NCBI GenBank assembly: GCA_021817625.1
Contig: JAKASY010000209.1
Location: 1 to 5,094 of the forward strand
Origin: Bacillota bacterium
Lineage (GTDB): Bacteria; Bacillota_E; JAJZYS01; JAILZS01
Direction: 5' to 3'
DNA length: 5,094 bases
The notes below the pieces were generated by a model. That model made no database searches, was not told the origin of the DNA, and worked only from the letters and a program-made list of their open reading frames with translations. Each line of letters opens with the position of its first letter. Position 1 is the first letter of the stretch. Below, in pieces: positions 1 to 5,094 of the stretch. Position numbers and translations under genes: made by a program.

Positions 1-270
1 ATCGGGCCGATGGCGGGGTTTCGCAACGACGACCCCCATCGCTCCTGGATGGGCAGCGTCGAGGCCCTGTGCGACGAGTCGGCCTGGCGCCGCCTGCCCT
101 GGCCGGAGCGGCAACTGCCCGAGTGGCCAGAGGCGGAGCGCCTCCTCGCGGCAGAGCCCCACTTCACCGCCATGGACGGGGTCTCGGCCGACCAGTTCGC
201 CCGGCGCATCCGCCTTGGCCGCATCGGCCGCGTGCGCGCCGTGTCGACATCCGCGCCGCCCGATGGCTAG
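1..270 (+). CDS. C-terminal part of an unrecognised protein (5' end outside window)
   Basis: The frame is open from the first base and ends at a TAG at 268-270, giving 89 visible residues. There is an ATG at 10-12, but no Shine-Dalgarno sequence can be seen in the few bases before it, so this is more likely the tail of a longer gene than a complete 86-residue protein. Codon use is strongly GC at third positions, like the certain genes here, which supports real coding. The fragment is rich in Trp, Arg and Glu: a WMGS stretch, then a segment WRRLPWPERQLPEWPEAERL, then HFTAMDGVSADQFARRIR near the end. It has no membrane segment. I do not recognise the family and assign no function. It converges on the regulator gene, whose stop lies 24 bases away. 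Confidence 0.6.
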   Translation: MGPMAGFRNDDPHRSWMGSVEALCDESAWRRLPWPERQLPEWPEAERLLAAEPHFTAMDGVSADQFARRIRLGRIGRVRAVSTSAPPDG

Positions 271-294
271 CGGTCGGCCTGGCCGCGGCCGCGC

Positions 295-789
295 TCAGGT
301 CGCGCGCGGCCCGAAGGGCACGTCGCCGTCCTCGACCGACGTGCTACCGCCCGCCTCGGCCCAGTCGCGGAACTGGCGCCACCACGCCGGCCGCTGCGCG
401 GCGAAGCGCACGAGGCTCGCCACCTCGCCCAGAGCCTGGGGCCCGAAGTGGTGCTCGATCCCTTCGACCGTGCGGTCGAACTCGGCCCCCGGCGCGATGC
501 CCATGAGCGTGAGCCAGGCGCGCAGGGTGTTCTGCCTCTCGACCAGCATGCGCCCGCGCCGCTGCCCGAGCGGCGTGAGGTTGAGCCCGCGGTACGGCAC
601 GTACGTGGCCAGGCCGTCGGCGTCGAGGCGGCGGATCATCCGGCTCACGGAGGCGCCGCTCAGCCCCAGGCGGTCTGCGATGTCGCTCACACGGGCGTAG
701 CCCTTGTCGTGGATCAGCTGCCAGATCGCCTTCAGGTAGTCCTCCTGGGTCGGCGTCGGCGGCCGACGGGGACGTGTGGGCGCGGGCAT
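295..789 (-). CDS. MntR/DtxR-family metal-dependent transcriptional regulator, atypical metal site
   Basis: The product is 164 residues, close to the 142 of Bacillus subtilis MntR plus a basic, proline-rich N-terminal extension (residues 1-13). A winged helix-turn-helix (about 15-75) contains GYARVSDIADRLGLSGASVS (30-49) and YRGLNLTPLG (66-75), close to MntR's GYARVSDIAEAL and YRGLVLTSKG. The dimerisation and metal-binding helices follow, with VEGIEHH at 108-114, identical to MntR. No C-terminal SH3-like domain is present, as in MntR and unlike DtxR/IdeR. Against the known B. subtilis ligands, D8, E99, E102 and H103 are kept (D17, E109, E112, H113), but E11 aligns with K20 and H77 with Q86. 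MntR proteins are Mn(II)-activated repressors of Mn uptake; the ion sensed here is uncertain. I chose the ATG at 787-789 because a G-rich AAGGGG ribosome binding site lies about 8 bases upstream and homology begins soon after. The frame continues open upstream into tam only because of a frameshift there. Tam ends 73 bases upstream, so co-transcription is possible. Confidence 0.87.
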   Translation of the reverse strand: MPAPTRPRRPPTPTQEDYLKAIWQLIHDKGYARVSDIADRLGLSGASVSRMIRRLDADGLATYVPYRGLNLTPLGQRRGRMLVERQNTLRAWLTLMGIAPGAEFDRTVEGIEHHFGPQALGEVASLVRFAAQRPAWWRQFRDWAEAGGSTSVEDGDVPFGPRAT

Positions 790-807
790 GGGGCCGCCCC
801 CCTTCCC

Positions 808-819
808 TGGCGCTCGCCA
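808..819. repeat. Short inverted repeat in the leader of the MntR-like gene
   Basis: TGGCG and CGCCA (808-812 and 815-819) form a perfect 5+2+5 palindrome 19 bases upstream of the regulator's ATG, in the 73-base gap after tam. Its position would suit an autoregulatory operator, but it does not resemble the AT-rich MntR box or the 19-bp DtxR box. Five-base arms are common by chance in DNA this GC-rich. A related arm, GGCGCC, lies at 836-841. Confidence 0.2.
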
Positions 820-862
820 AGAGTCTATGCCGAGTGGGCGCCTTCTGGCCGGGAACGCGCGC

Positions 863-1629
863 CTACCGGGTGGCGACGAGGAAGAGGCGCGGGTACGGGA
901 GGAGCACGCCGCCGCCCGCAAGCGGAGGCACGAGCGCCGAGACGGAGCGCTCATAGCGCGCGAGGAACTCCTCCCGCTCGTCCGGCGCGAGCGGCGCGAG
1001 GTACGGACGCAGGGCGCTACCGAGAAACCACTCGACCACGGCGTGGTGGTCCGCCAGGAGGTGGTGGTAGGTGGTGCGCCAGACGTCGACCCGTCGGCAG
1101 TGCGGGCGCAGGGCCGCATGGTACCACGCCGGTGGGCCGAGCGGCGTGCGGGCGGCATCGGCGGCGAGAAGGCGCCCCGCCCAGGGGCCGTCGCGCGCGA
1201 TCTCGCGCATGAGGCACAGCGCGGCTCGTCAAGGTTGTCGGGCATCTGCACGCACAGGCTGCCGCCGTGCGAGAGGCGCAGCGCGAGCGTCGGCAGGAGC
1301 GTGTCGTGGTCGGGCAGCCACTGCAGCACGGCGTTGGCCAGGATCATGTCGTAGGGGCCGGGGTCCGCCCAGTCGCGGATGTCGCCGATCTCAAAGCGCA
1401 CGCCCGGCAGCCGCTCGCGCGCGGCGTCGACCATCGATTGGGAGCTGTCGACGCCGTGCACCTCGGCCTCCGGAAAGCGGGCCCGGAGCACCTCGGTCGA
1501 GGTGCCCGGGCCGCAGCCGAGATCCACGGCGCGCCTTACGGCGCCGGCCGGCACGGCGGCGAGGAGGTCGCGCACGGGGCGCGTGCGCTCGTCCTCAAAC
1601 GCCAGGTACTGGGTCGGGGACCAGTGCAC
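863..1629 (-). pseudogene. tam: trans-aconitate 2-methyltransferase, interrupted by a one-base frameshift
   Basis: Tam transfers methyl from S-adenosylmethionine to trans-aconitate (EC 2.1.1.144), removing a spontaneous by-product that inhibits aconitase; it is cytosolic. Residues 1-136 contain the class I methyltransferase fold: SAM motif DLGCGPG (36-42), acidic residue D61 in GVDSS, GDIRDW (82-87), and the Tam signature ANAVLQWLPDH (98-108) with VQMPDN (127-132), all close to Escherichia coli Tam. After codon 136 (ending at 1222) the frame loses homology. The rest of Tam resumes in another frame at MREIA (ATG at 1208-1210) and runs through VDVWRTTYHHLLADHHAVVEW, LRPYL and YPRLFLVATR to a TAG at 863-865. 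One missing base near 1215-1222 explains this and restores the exact spacing seen in E. coli (three residues between EP and LMRE). With repair the protein is about 255 residues, versus 252 in E. coli. The start is GTG at 1627-1629 with GGAGGAG five bases upstream. It could be a true mutation or a sequence error. Confidence 0.88.
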
Positions 1630-1634
1630 GCGCT

Positions 1635-1641
1635 CTCCTCC
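1635..1641 (-). promoter_or_regulatory. Ribosome binding site of tam
   Basis: Minus-strand GGAGGAG lies five bases before the GTG at 1627-1629. It decides this non-ATG start, which also matches the N-terminal alignment with E. coli Tam (W-x-P-x-x-Y-L near the start). Confidence 0.75.
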
Positions 1642-1719
1642 GCCCAGCCCTCGTTCGCGCTGCCGCCTTCGGCGCGTCGCGCCTCCTCCCCTGCGCGCGG
1701 AGCCGGGAAGCGGAATGCC

Positions 1720-2691
1720 CTACCCCGGCAGCGTAGCGGCTCGCCACGTGCGGCCGCCGTCGGTGCTCTGGTACAGGGTCGGGGCGGCGCTCTGGCGGGT
1801 CACGGCGGCGTACGCCACGTGGGTCGTGACCAGGTCGAGCTGGGCAGAAGCGCTGCCCGCGACGGTCATGGCACGCGTCCACGTCCTGCCGCCGTTCGCC
1901 GTTGACCAAAGCGTGAGCGTCGTGCCCCCACCGTTCTGGGTGGCGACGATGCCGCTCTGAGCGCTTACGAACGAGAGGGCGACGACGCGGCCCGCGAGGC
2001 CCGCCGAGGCGATCGGCACGCCGTGCCACGCCTTCGCGGCCGTCCGGTAGACGAAGCCCTGCAGGCTCGGCGTGAGGCCCGCGCCGCCGGAGGCGTAGGC
2101 GAGGGCGGCGAACGAGCCGCTCGGCGTCACGCTCACCACGGTCGGCATGCCGGTGCGACCGCCGCCGAGCGTCCCCTGCTGGGCCCAGCGTCCGGGCGCG
2201 GACGGCCCCTGCAGCGTCGCGTAGGGCGTTGCGCATGAGGCATTGAGCAGGAACGGGCGGGCGCCGTGGAAGGCGAGGGCGAAGCCCGCGTCCTGGCCGC
2301 GCACCGCCGCCGGGCCGTGCCAGGTGACGCCGCCGTCGCTCGTTGCGACCGCGGTCATGCTCACCTGGCACATGCCGGCGCTCCCCTGGACGTACACGAG
2401 CGCCTCGCCGTCGAGGCGGTTGCGAAACACCATGCTGGAGGCCTGGATGCCGCGCGACACCACGCTCCAGGTGCGGCCGCCGTTGTCCGTGCGGTAAAGC
2501 GTGCCCGCCGCGCTGCCGCCCGGGGAGACGCGCACGTACCCGACGCTCGGCGATACGAACGTCAGGTCGGAGAGGGAGGCGCCCGTCGCGGAGAGCGGGG
2601 CCGTGGCCGCGACGAGCACGGCGGCGAGGGCAGCGGAGGCGGCCAGGGGTCGGGCCAGTCGGGGCGGGGCTTGGCGAAGGAACGAGAGCAT
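1720..2691 (-). CDS. Secreted Asp-box (BNR/sialidase-type) beta-propeller protein
   Basis: This encodes 323 residues. A Sec-type signal peptide fills the N-terminus: Arg at 6, 11 and 14, a hydrophobic Ala/Leu/Val stretch at about 16-31, and probable cleavage near A38. There is no lipobox Cys, so the mature protein should be released or loosely held outside the membrane. Four Asp-box motifs (S/T-x-D-x-G-x-T-W) are visible at 68-75, 117-124, 264-271 and 309-316. The second and fourth are canonical with D119 and D311; the first and third carry Asn at the Asp position. Asp-boxes sit in turns of beta-propeller blades in sialidases, Ycf48-like factors and many exported proteins of unknown role. The sialidase catalytic arginine triad is not apparent, so glycosidase activity should not be assumed. 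C108 and C153 are the only cysteines and could pair. Start is the ATG at 2689-2691, with AGGGGAGG seven bases upstream. The frame is open further upstream, but that stretch lacks protein-like character. Its stop is 90 bases before the tam start. The specific function is unknown. Confidence 0.85.
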   Translation of the reverse strand: MLSFLRQAPPRLARPLAASAALAAVLVAATAPLSATGASLSDLTFVSPSVGYVRVSPGGSAAGTLYRTDNGGRTWSVVSRGIQASSMVFRNRLDGEALVYVQGSAGMCQVSMTAVATSDGGVTWHGPAAVRGQDAGFALAFHGARPFLLNASCATPYATLQGPSAPGRWAQQGTLGGGRTGMPTVVSVTPSGSFAALAYASGGAGLTPSLQGFVYRTAAKAWHGVPIASAGLAGRVVALSFVSAQSGIVATQNGGGTTLTLWSTANGGRTWTRAMTVAGSASAQLDLVTTHVAYAAVTRQSAAPTLYQSTDGGRTWRAATLPG

Positions 2692-2698
2692 GACGACG

Positions 2699-2706
2699 CC
2701 TCCCCT
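2699..2706 (-). promoter_or_regulatory. Ribosome binding site of the Asp-box protein gene
   Basis: Minus-strand AGGGGAGG lies seven bases before the ATG at 2689-2691. It fixes that start in preference to the in-frame ATG at 2923-2925, which would add 78 implausible residues ahead of a clean signal peptide. Confidence 0.7.
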
Positions 2707-2895
2707 TCGGTGTTCGCGCCCAGCATGCGATCGCCCGCGCGCCCACGTCGAGAGTCCGGGACACGCTCGGAAAAGTTGTCGGTGCCTGCCCCGGCGGTCC
2801 GGCCAGGTGTCCGTGCCGTGCAGGGGGCCGGGTGCGTGGGTGCTCTGCAAGCGCTTAGGGCTGGCCCATGGTCGCCGAGCGAGCCCGTTCCCAGA

Positions 2896-2908
2896 GCCGC
2901 AGAGCGGC
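2896..2908 (-). terminator. Possible hairpin downstream of the DHFR-like gene
   Basis: GCCGC and GCGGC flank a three-base loop, starting 20 bases after the TGA of the DHFR-like gene on the minus strand. No T-run follows, so this is not a standard intrinsic terminator, and the short stem may be chance. It lies in the 237-base gap (2692-2928) before the Asp-box gene. I saw no other convincing gene or promoter consensus in that gap. Confidence 0.2.
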
Positions 2909-2928
2909 CTTCTCACCCAGCCCATGGA

Positions 2929-3543
2929 TCACGCCGGCATCGGCGGACGGGCGGCGCCCCCCCGGTCGACGGGCCGGTAGGTCGCAAGGAGGACGCCCGT
3001 TGGCGTCGAGCGGCTCTCCACCAGCTCTAGCCGGTGCGCCAGGCCGTCACCCGGGAAAAGTGGCACTCCGCCACCGAGAAGGAGCGGGTGGATGACCAGG
3101 CGGTACTCGTCGATGAGGTCGTGCGGCACGAGCGAGTGGATCAGGGCCCCGCTCCCCATGATGAGCAGCTGGCCATCCTGCTCGCGCTTCAGCCTTGCGA
3201 CAGCGCCTGCGACGTCGCCGCTCAGAAGGGTCGAGTTGGGCCATTCCAGCCGCGTCGCGGGGTCGCGCGACGCCACGTACTTCTGGGTGGCATTGAGCGC
3301 GTCCTTGAAAGGCCCGCCCCGTTTGTTCCAGGTGCCGAGCATCCCCTCGTAGCTGCGCCGGCCCATGAGCATCGCGCCGCCCGTCCCGGCCCCGACGGCC
3401 CCGACCCACGCGGCCACCACCTCGTCCGCTCCTGCGGCGGCCCAGCCGCCATGGGCAAACCCGCCCCGCGTGTCCTCATCGGGGCGAGCCGGGCTCTGCA
3501 TCACGCCATCGAGGCTCACGTGGTTGAGCACCACGACCTTCAT
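2929..3543 (-). CDS. Dihydrofolate reductase-like (RibD C-terminal domain) oxidoreductase
   Basis: This encodes 204 residues, about the usual length for stand-alone RibD_C-domain proteins such as the YwjB/YyaP type. Family landmarks appear in order: first strand plus LNHVSLDGVMQSP (6-18), MLMGRRSYEGM (58-68), KYVASRD (88-94), the nucleotide-binding stretch LLIMGSGALIHSL (126-138), and IDEYRLVIHPLLLGGGVPLF (144-163). These proteins share the NADPH-dependent reductase fold of DHFR and the RibD reductase domain. They lack the RibD deaminase half, and their substrates are mostly unknown, so neither riboflavin nor folate synthesis should be inferred. It is cytosolic, with no signal peptide. The start is uncertain by two codons. 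The ATG at 3541-3543 gives the family-typical beginning MKVVVLNHVSLDG. A GTG at 3547-3549 lies at a better distance (six bases) from the GAGGAGG ribosome binding site. The gene lies 117 bases after the FAD oxidoreductase, with two inverted repeats between, so it may have its own promoter. Confidence 0.88.
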   Translation of the reverse strand: MKVVVLNHVSLDGVMQSPARPDEDTRGGFAHGGWAAAGADEVVAAWVGAVGAGTGGAMLMGRRSYEGMLGTWNKRGGPFKDALNATQKYVASRDPATRLEWPNSTLLSGDVAGAVARLKREQDGQLLIMGSGALIHSLVPHDLIDEYRLVIHPLLLGGGVPLFPGDGLAHRLELVESRSTPTGVLLATYRPVDRGGAARPPMPA

Positions 3544-3555
3544 CGGCACGTCAGG

Positions 3556-3562
3556 CCTCCTC
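3556..3562 (-). promoter_or_regulatory. Ribosome binding site of the DHFR-like gene, start-deciding
   Basis: Minus-strand GAGGAGG lies 12 bases before the ATG at 3541-3543 and six bases before an in-frame GTG at 3547-3549. The spacing favours GTG; the codon type and family N-terminus favour ATG. Confidence 0.6.
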
Positions 3563-3575
3563 GGAGCACCACCCG

Positions 3576-3595
3576 GTCCGCGATCCGGCGCGGAC
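3576..3595. repeat. 20-base inverted repeat upstream of the DHFR-like gene
   Basis: GTCCGCG (3576-3582) and CGCGGAC (3589-3595) are perfect 7-base complementary arms around a six-base centre. The repeat lies 32 bases before the ATG and 13 bases before the ribosome binding site of the DHFR-like gene. Its size and place would fit an operator for a dimeric repressor, or a leader hairpin. No regulator can be named, and GC-rich palindromes arise easily here. Confidence 0.35.
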
Positions 3596-3618
3596 ACGGC
3601 GCGAGGGCCCAAGCGCCA

Positions 3619-3642
3619 CGCTCCCGATCCCGGTGGGGAGCG
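3619..3642 (-). terminator. Possible hairpin terminator after the FAD oxidoreductase gene
   Basis: CGCTCCC (3619-3625) and GGGAGCG (3636-3642) are perfect 7-base arms around a ten-base loop. On the minus strand the hairpin starts 18 bases after the TAG of the FAD oxidoreductase gene. The position suits a terminator or a 3'-end stabilising stem, but no T-run follows, so a classical intrinsic terminator is not shown. Confidence 0.35.
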
Positions 3643-3660
3643 AACTGGGCGGCCGCGCTC

Positions 3661-4806
3661 CTAGCCCGCGAAGCGCTCGACCGCGTACGGCCGGAGGTCC
3701 ATCTCCGGGCGCTCGCCGATCGCCTGGCGCGCCACGAGCCGGCCCGAGTAGGCGCCGGCCGTGAGGCCGTTCGCGCCGTGGCCGGTGGCGAGAAAGAGAC
3801 CAGGCGCGCCGGGGGCGGGCCCGAGCAGGGGCAGGTGATCGGGCGTCGCCGGCCGCAGGCCGACGCGAAACTCGAGAAGCGTCCCGTCCGCCGCCCCGGG
3901 CGCCAGGCGTAGGAGCTGGCCCAAGACCTCGGCCATGCCGCTGGCCGTGACGCGCGCGTCGAACCCCGGGCCGTCCTCGCGCGTCGCGCCGGCCACCAGG
4001 CGGTGCTCGGGGAAGGCGACCATGTAATGGGAGTGAAAGCCCACGAGCACCGGCCACGCCGCCGTGTCGGCGCCGGGCATGTCGACGTGGAGGATCTGGC
4101 CGCGCTGCGGGTAGACCCCGAGTTCGACTCCCGCCGCGCGCGCGAACGCGGACGACCAGGCCCCCGCGGCCAGGATCACGGCGTCGGCCGAGAGCCGCTC
4201 ACCGCCGGCCGAGACCCCCGTCACGCGGCCCCCCGACATCTCGGGCCGGGCCTCGCCCGTGACGATGCGCGCCCCCCGGCGCACGGCCGCGTCGAGGACC
4301 GCGGCGCGCAGGGAGCGCCCGTCGAGGCGCGCCGCGCCGGCCACGTGGATGGCGCCGGGGACGTCCGCGAGGGGCGGGAAGAGGACGCGCGCCTCGCCGC
4401 CGCTAAGGCGCGCGATCGCGCCCATGTTCGGGGCGCCCGCCGCCACGTGGGCAAGAAACGCCTCGTGGACCTCGTCCAGGCGCGCGGCCTCGGCCTCGTC
4501 CGCGGCCACGAACAGGGCGCCGCAGACGCTGTACCAGGAGGTGTCCTGGCCGTCCTCCCGCAGCGACGCCAGAAGCTCGGGGTAGTGCGCCGCCGCCGCG
4601 TAGCTCAGGGTCGCGTAGGCCTCGGGCGCACGCACGGAGGCGCCAGGCGCGACGATTCCCGCCCCCGCCGCGGTCGCGGCGCCGTCGCGCCCCGCCTCCA
4701 CGACCGTCACCGCGACCCCGCGGCGCACGAGCTCGTACGCGGCCCCCGCGCCGACGACGCCGCTGCCGACCACGATCACGCGCGCCGCTGTCACGCGCCC
4801 TCGCAT
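3661..4806 (-). CDS. FAD-dependent oxidoreductase of the DAO (glycine oxidase/D-amino acid dehydrogenase) family
   Basis: This encodes 381 residues, typical of the DAO family (glycine oxidase, sarcosine oxidase, DadA), which oxidises amines or amino acids with bound FAD. The N-terminal Rossmann motif VIVVGSGVVGAGAAYELVRRG (10-30) contains GxGxxG at 14-19, with E37 (VVEAG) at the FAD ribose position. The AGAGIVAPG segment (47-55) is a usual family feature. VILAAGAWS in the middle marks the second FAD contact. The C-terminal block GLRPATPDHLPLLGP starts at residue 316, and its R318 matches the arginine that binds substrate carboxylate in glycine oxidase. LFLATGHGANGLTAG (337-351) closes the FAD site. 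No signal peptide or transmembrane helix is evident. The substrate cannot be read from sequence. Start is the ATG at 4804-4806, with GAGG nine bases upstream; a GTG at 4792-4794 is an alternative four codons in. It begins 34 bases after the aldo/keto reductase stop, suggesting one transcript. Confidence 0.9.
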   Translation of the reverse strand: MRGRVTAARVIVVGSGVVGAGAAYELVRRGVAVTVVEAGRDGAATAAGAGIVAPGASVRAPEAYATLSYAAAAHYPELLASLREDGQDTSWYSVCGALFVAADEAEAARLDEVHEAFLAHVAAGAPNMGAIARLSGGEARVLFPPLADVPGAIHVAGAARLDGRSLRAAVLDAAVRRGARIVTGEARPEMSGGRVTGVSAGGERLSADAVILAAGAWSSAFARAAGVELGVYPQRGQILHVDMPGADTAAWPVLVGFHSHYMVAFPEHRLVAGATREDGPGFDARVTASGMAEVLGQLLRLAPGAADGTLLEFRVGLRPATPDHLPLLGPAPGAPGLFLATGHGANGLTAGAYSGRLVARQAIGERPEMDLRPYAVERFAG

Positions 4807-4840
4807 CCCTTCAGGCCTCGCCCATGGCCGGACATGGCGC

Positions 4841-5094
4841 TCAAGGTAGCTCTCGGCCACGCGCCGCCACGTAGAGCGTGTACCAGTCCTCGCGCGAGAG
4901 CTCGACGTCCTCCGCCTGGGCGCAGGCACGGATCCGCTCCGGGTTCTTCGTGCCGATCACCGGCTGGATGGCGGCCGGGTGGCGAAGAAGCCAGGCGATC
5001 ACGATGGCCTCGCGCGTCACGCCACGCTCCTGCGCCATCGCGGCGACCAGGCGCGCCGTCGACCGCACCGTCTCGGGCTGGTCGTCCAAGATCG
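4841..5094 (-). CDS. Aldo/keto reductase, YdhF-like, C-terminal end (5' part outside window)
   Basis: The frame is open to the window edge and ends in TGA at 4841-4843, showing the last 83 residues of a protein that is normally about 300. The tail matches the end of E. coli YdhF-type aldo/keto reductases. A helix has TREAIVIAWLLRHPAAIQPV, then the NADPH-binding segment VIGTKNPERIRACAQAEDVELSREDWYTLY, then a short end AARGRELP (YdhF: AALGYDVP). In aldo/keto reductases the IG-T/S-x-NPERI region binds the adenosine 2'-phosphate of NADPH. The catalytic Asp-Tyr-Lys-His tetrad lies in the missing part and cannot be checked. No start codon is claimed: a TTG at 5087-5089 is in frame but sits inside the conserved domain. 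It is followed after 34 bases by the FAD oxidoreductase gene. Confidence 0.88.
   Translation of the reverse strand, partial: ILDDQPETVRSTARLVAAMAQERGVTREAIVIAWLLRHPAAIQPVIGTKNPERIRACAQAEDVELSREDWYTLYVAARGRELP

Noticed and set aside
275..291. Hairpin CGGCC/GGCCG between the convergent stop codons as a bidirectional terminator
   Set aside because: The arms are only five bases with a seven-base loop and no T-runs on either side. In this base composition it is not distinguishable from chance.
1208..1210. Internal ATG as a restart that would rescue the tam C-terminus as a separate protein
   Set aside because: No Shine-Dalgarno sequence precedes it, and the resulting piece lacks the SAM-binding motifs, so an independent functional product is unlikely.
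448..1212. Long plus-strand open frames across the regulator, tam and the Asp-box gene (for example 448-1212, 1071-1736, 1267-1905)
   Set aside because: They are antisense shadows typical of very GC-rich coding DNA. Their Arg/Ala/Pro-rich translations show no family motifs, and the minus-strand genes there are well supported.
295..1629. A 444-residue methyltransferase-DtxR fusion protein
   Set aside because: The middle (after codon 136) has no Tam homology in this frame, while the true Tam C-terminus is in another frame over the same bases. The regulator has its own ATG and ribosome binding site.
2759..2812. GGACAC ... GTGTCC inverted arms upstream of the Asp-box gene
   Set aside because: The arms are six bases separated by 42 bases, with no supporting structure. 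This is likely coincidental.
2692..2925. Upstream extension of the Asp-box protein to an ATG at 2923-2925
   Set aside because: The added 78 residues are Arg/Gly-rich with no motif, and they would bury a clear signal peptide. The internal ATG at 2691 has a strong, well-spaced ribosome binding site.
4807..4929. Upstream extension of the FAD oxidoreductase to 4929
   Set aside because: It would overlap the conserved aldo/keto reductase C-terminus in another frame. The Rossmann motif begins properly within ten residues of the ATG at 4806.

Overview
This is a very GC-rich window with GC-loaded third codon positions and strong GGAGG-type ribosome binding sites. It looks like ordinary chromosomal DNA of a high-GC bacterium. 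A MntR-type DtxR-family regulator together with strong Shine-Dalgarno sites would suit a high-GC Bacillota lineage, but Chloroflexota or Actinomycetota cannot be excluded. No tRNA, rRNA, CRISPR array, transposase, integrase or phage gene was seen.

Layout: six of the seven genes are on the minus strand and read from right to left. They are (i) the C-terminal end of a YdhF-type aldo/keto reductase (4841-5094, cut by the window edge); (ii) a DAO-family FAD-dependent oxidoreductase (3661-4806), 34 bases downstream and probably co-transcribed; (iii) a RibD_C/dihydrofolate-reductase-like protein (2929-3543), preceded by a 117-base gap holding two perfect 7-bp inverted repeats; (iv) a secreted Asp-box (BNR/sialidase-type) beta-propeller protein (1720-2691); (v) a trans-aconitate 2-methyltransferase gene, tam (863-1629), broken by a one-base frameshift near 1221; (vi) a MntR/DtxR-like metalloregulator (295-789). 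The only plus-strand gene is the C-terminal end of an unrecognised protein (1-270). It converges on the regulator gene with 24 bases between the two stop codons.

The genes do not form an obvious single pathway. Three are small-molecule redox enzymes (aldo/keto reductase, DAO oxidoreductase, DHFR-like reductase), one is a metabolite-repair-type methyltransferase, one is an exported propeller, and one is a regulator. The two points most worth following up are the tam frameshift and the regulator's metal site. Because of the frameshift, a single 444-residue open frame artificially joins the tam N-terminus to the regulator. The regulator keeps the MntR fold but appears to lack two of the six metal ligands known from Bacillus subtilis MntR. 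I found no convincing evidence of a new multi-gene system here.
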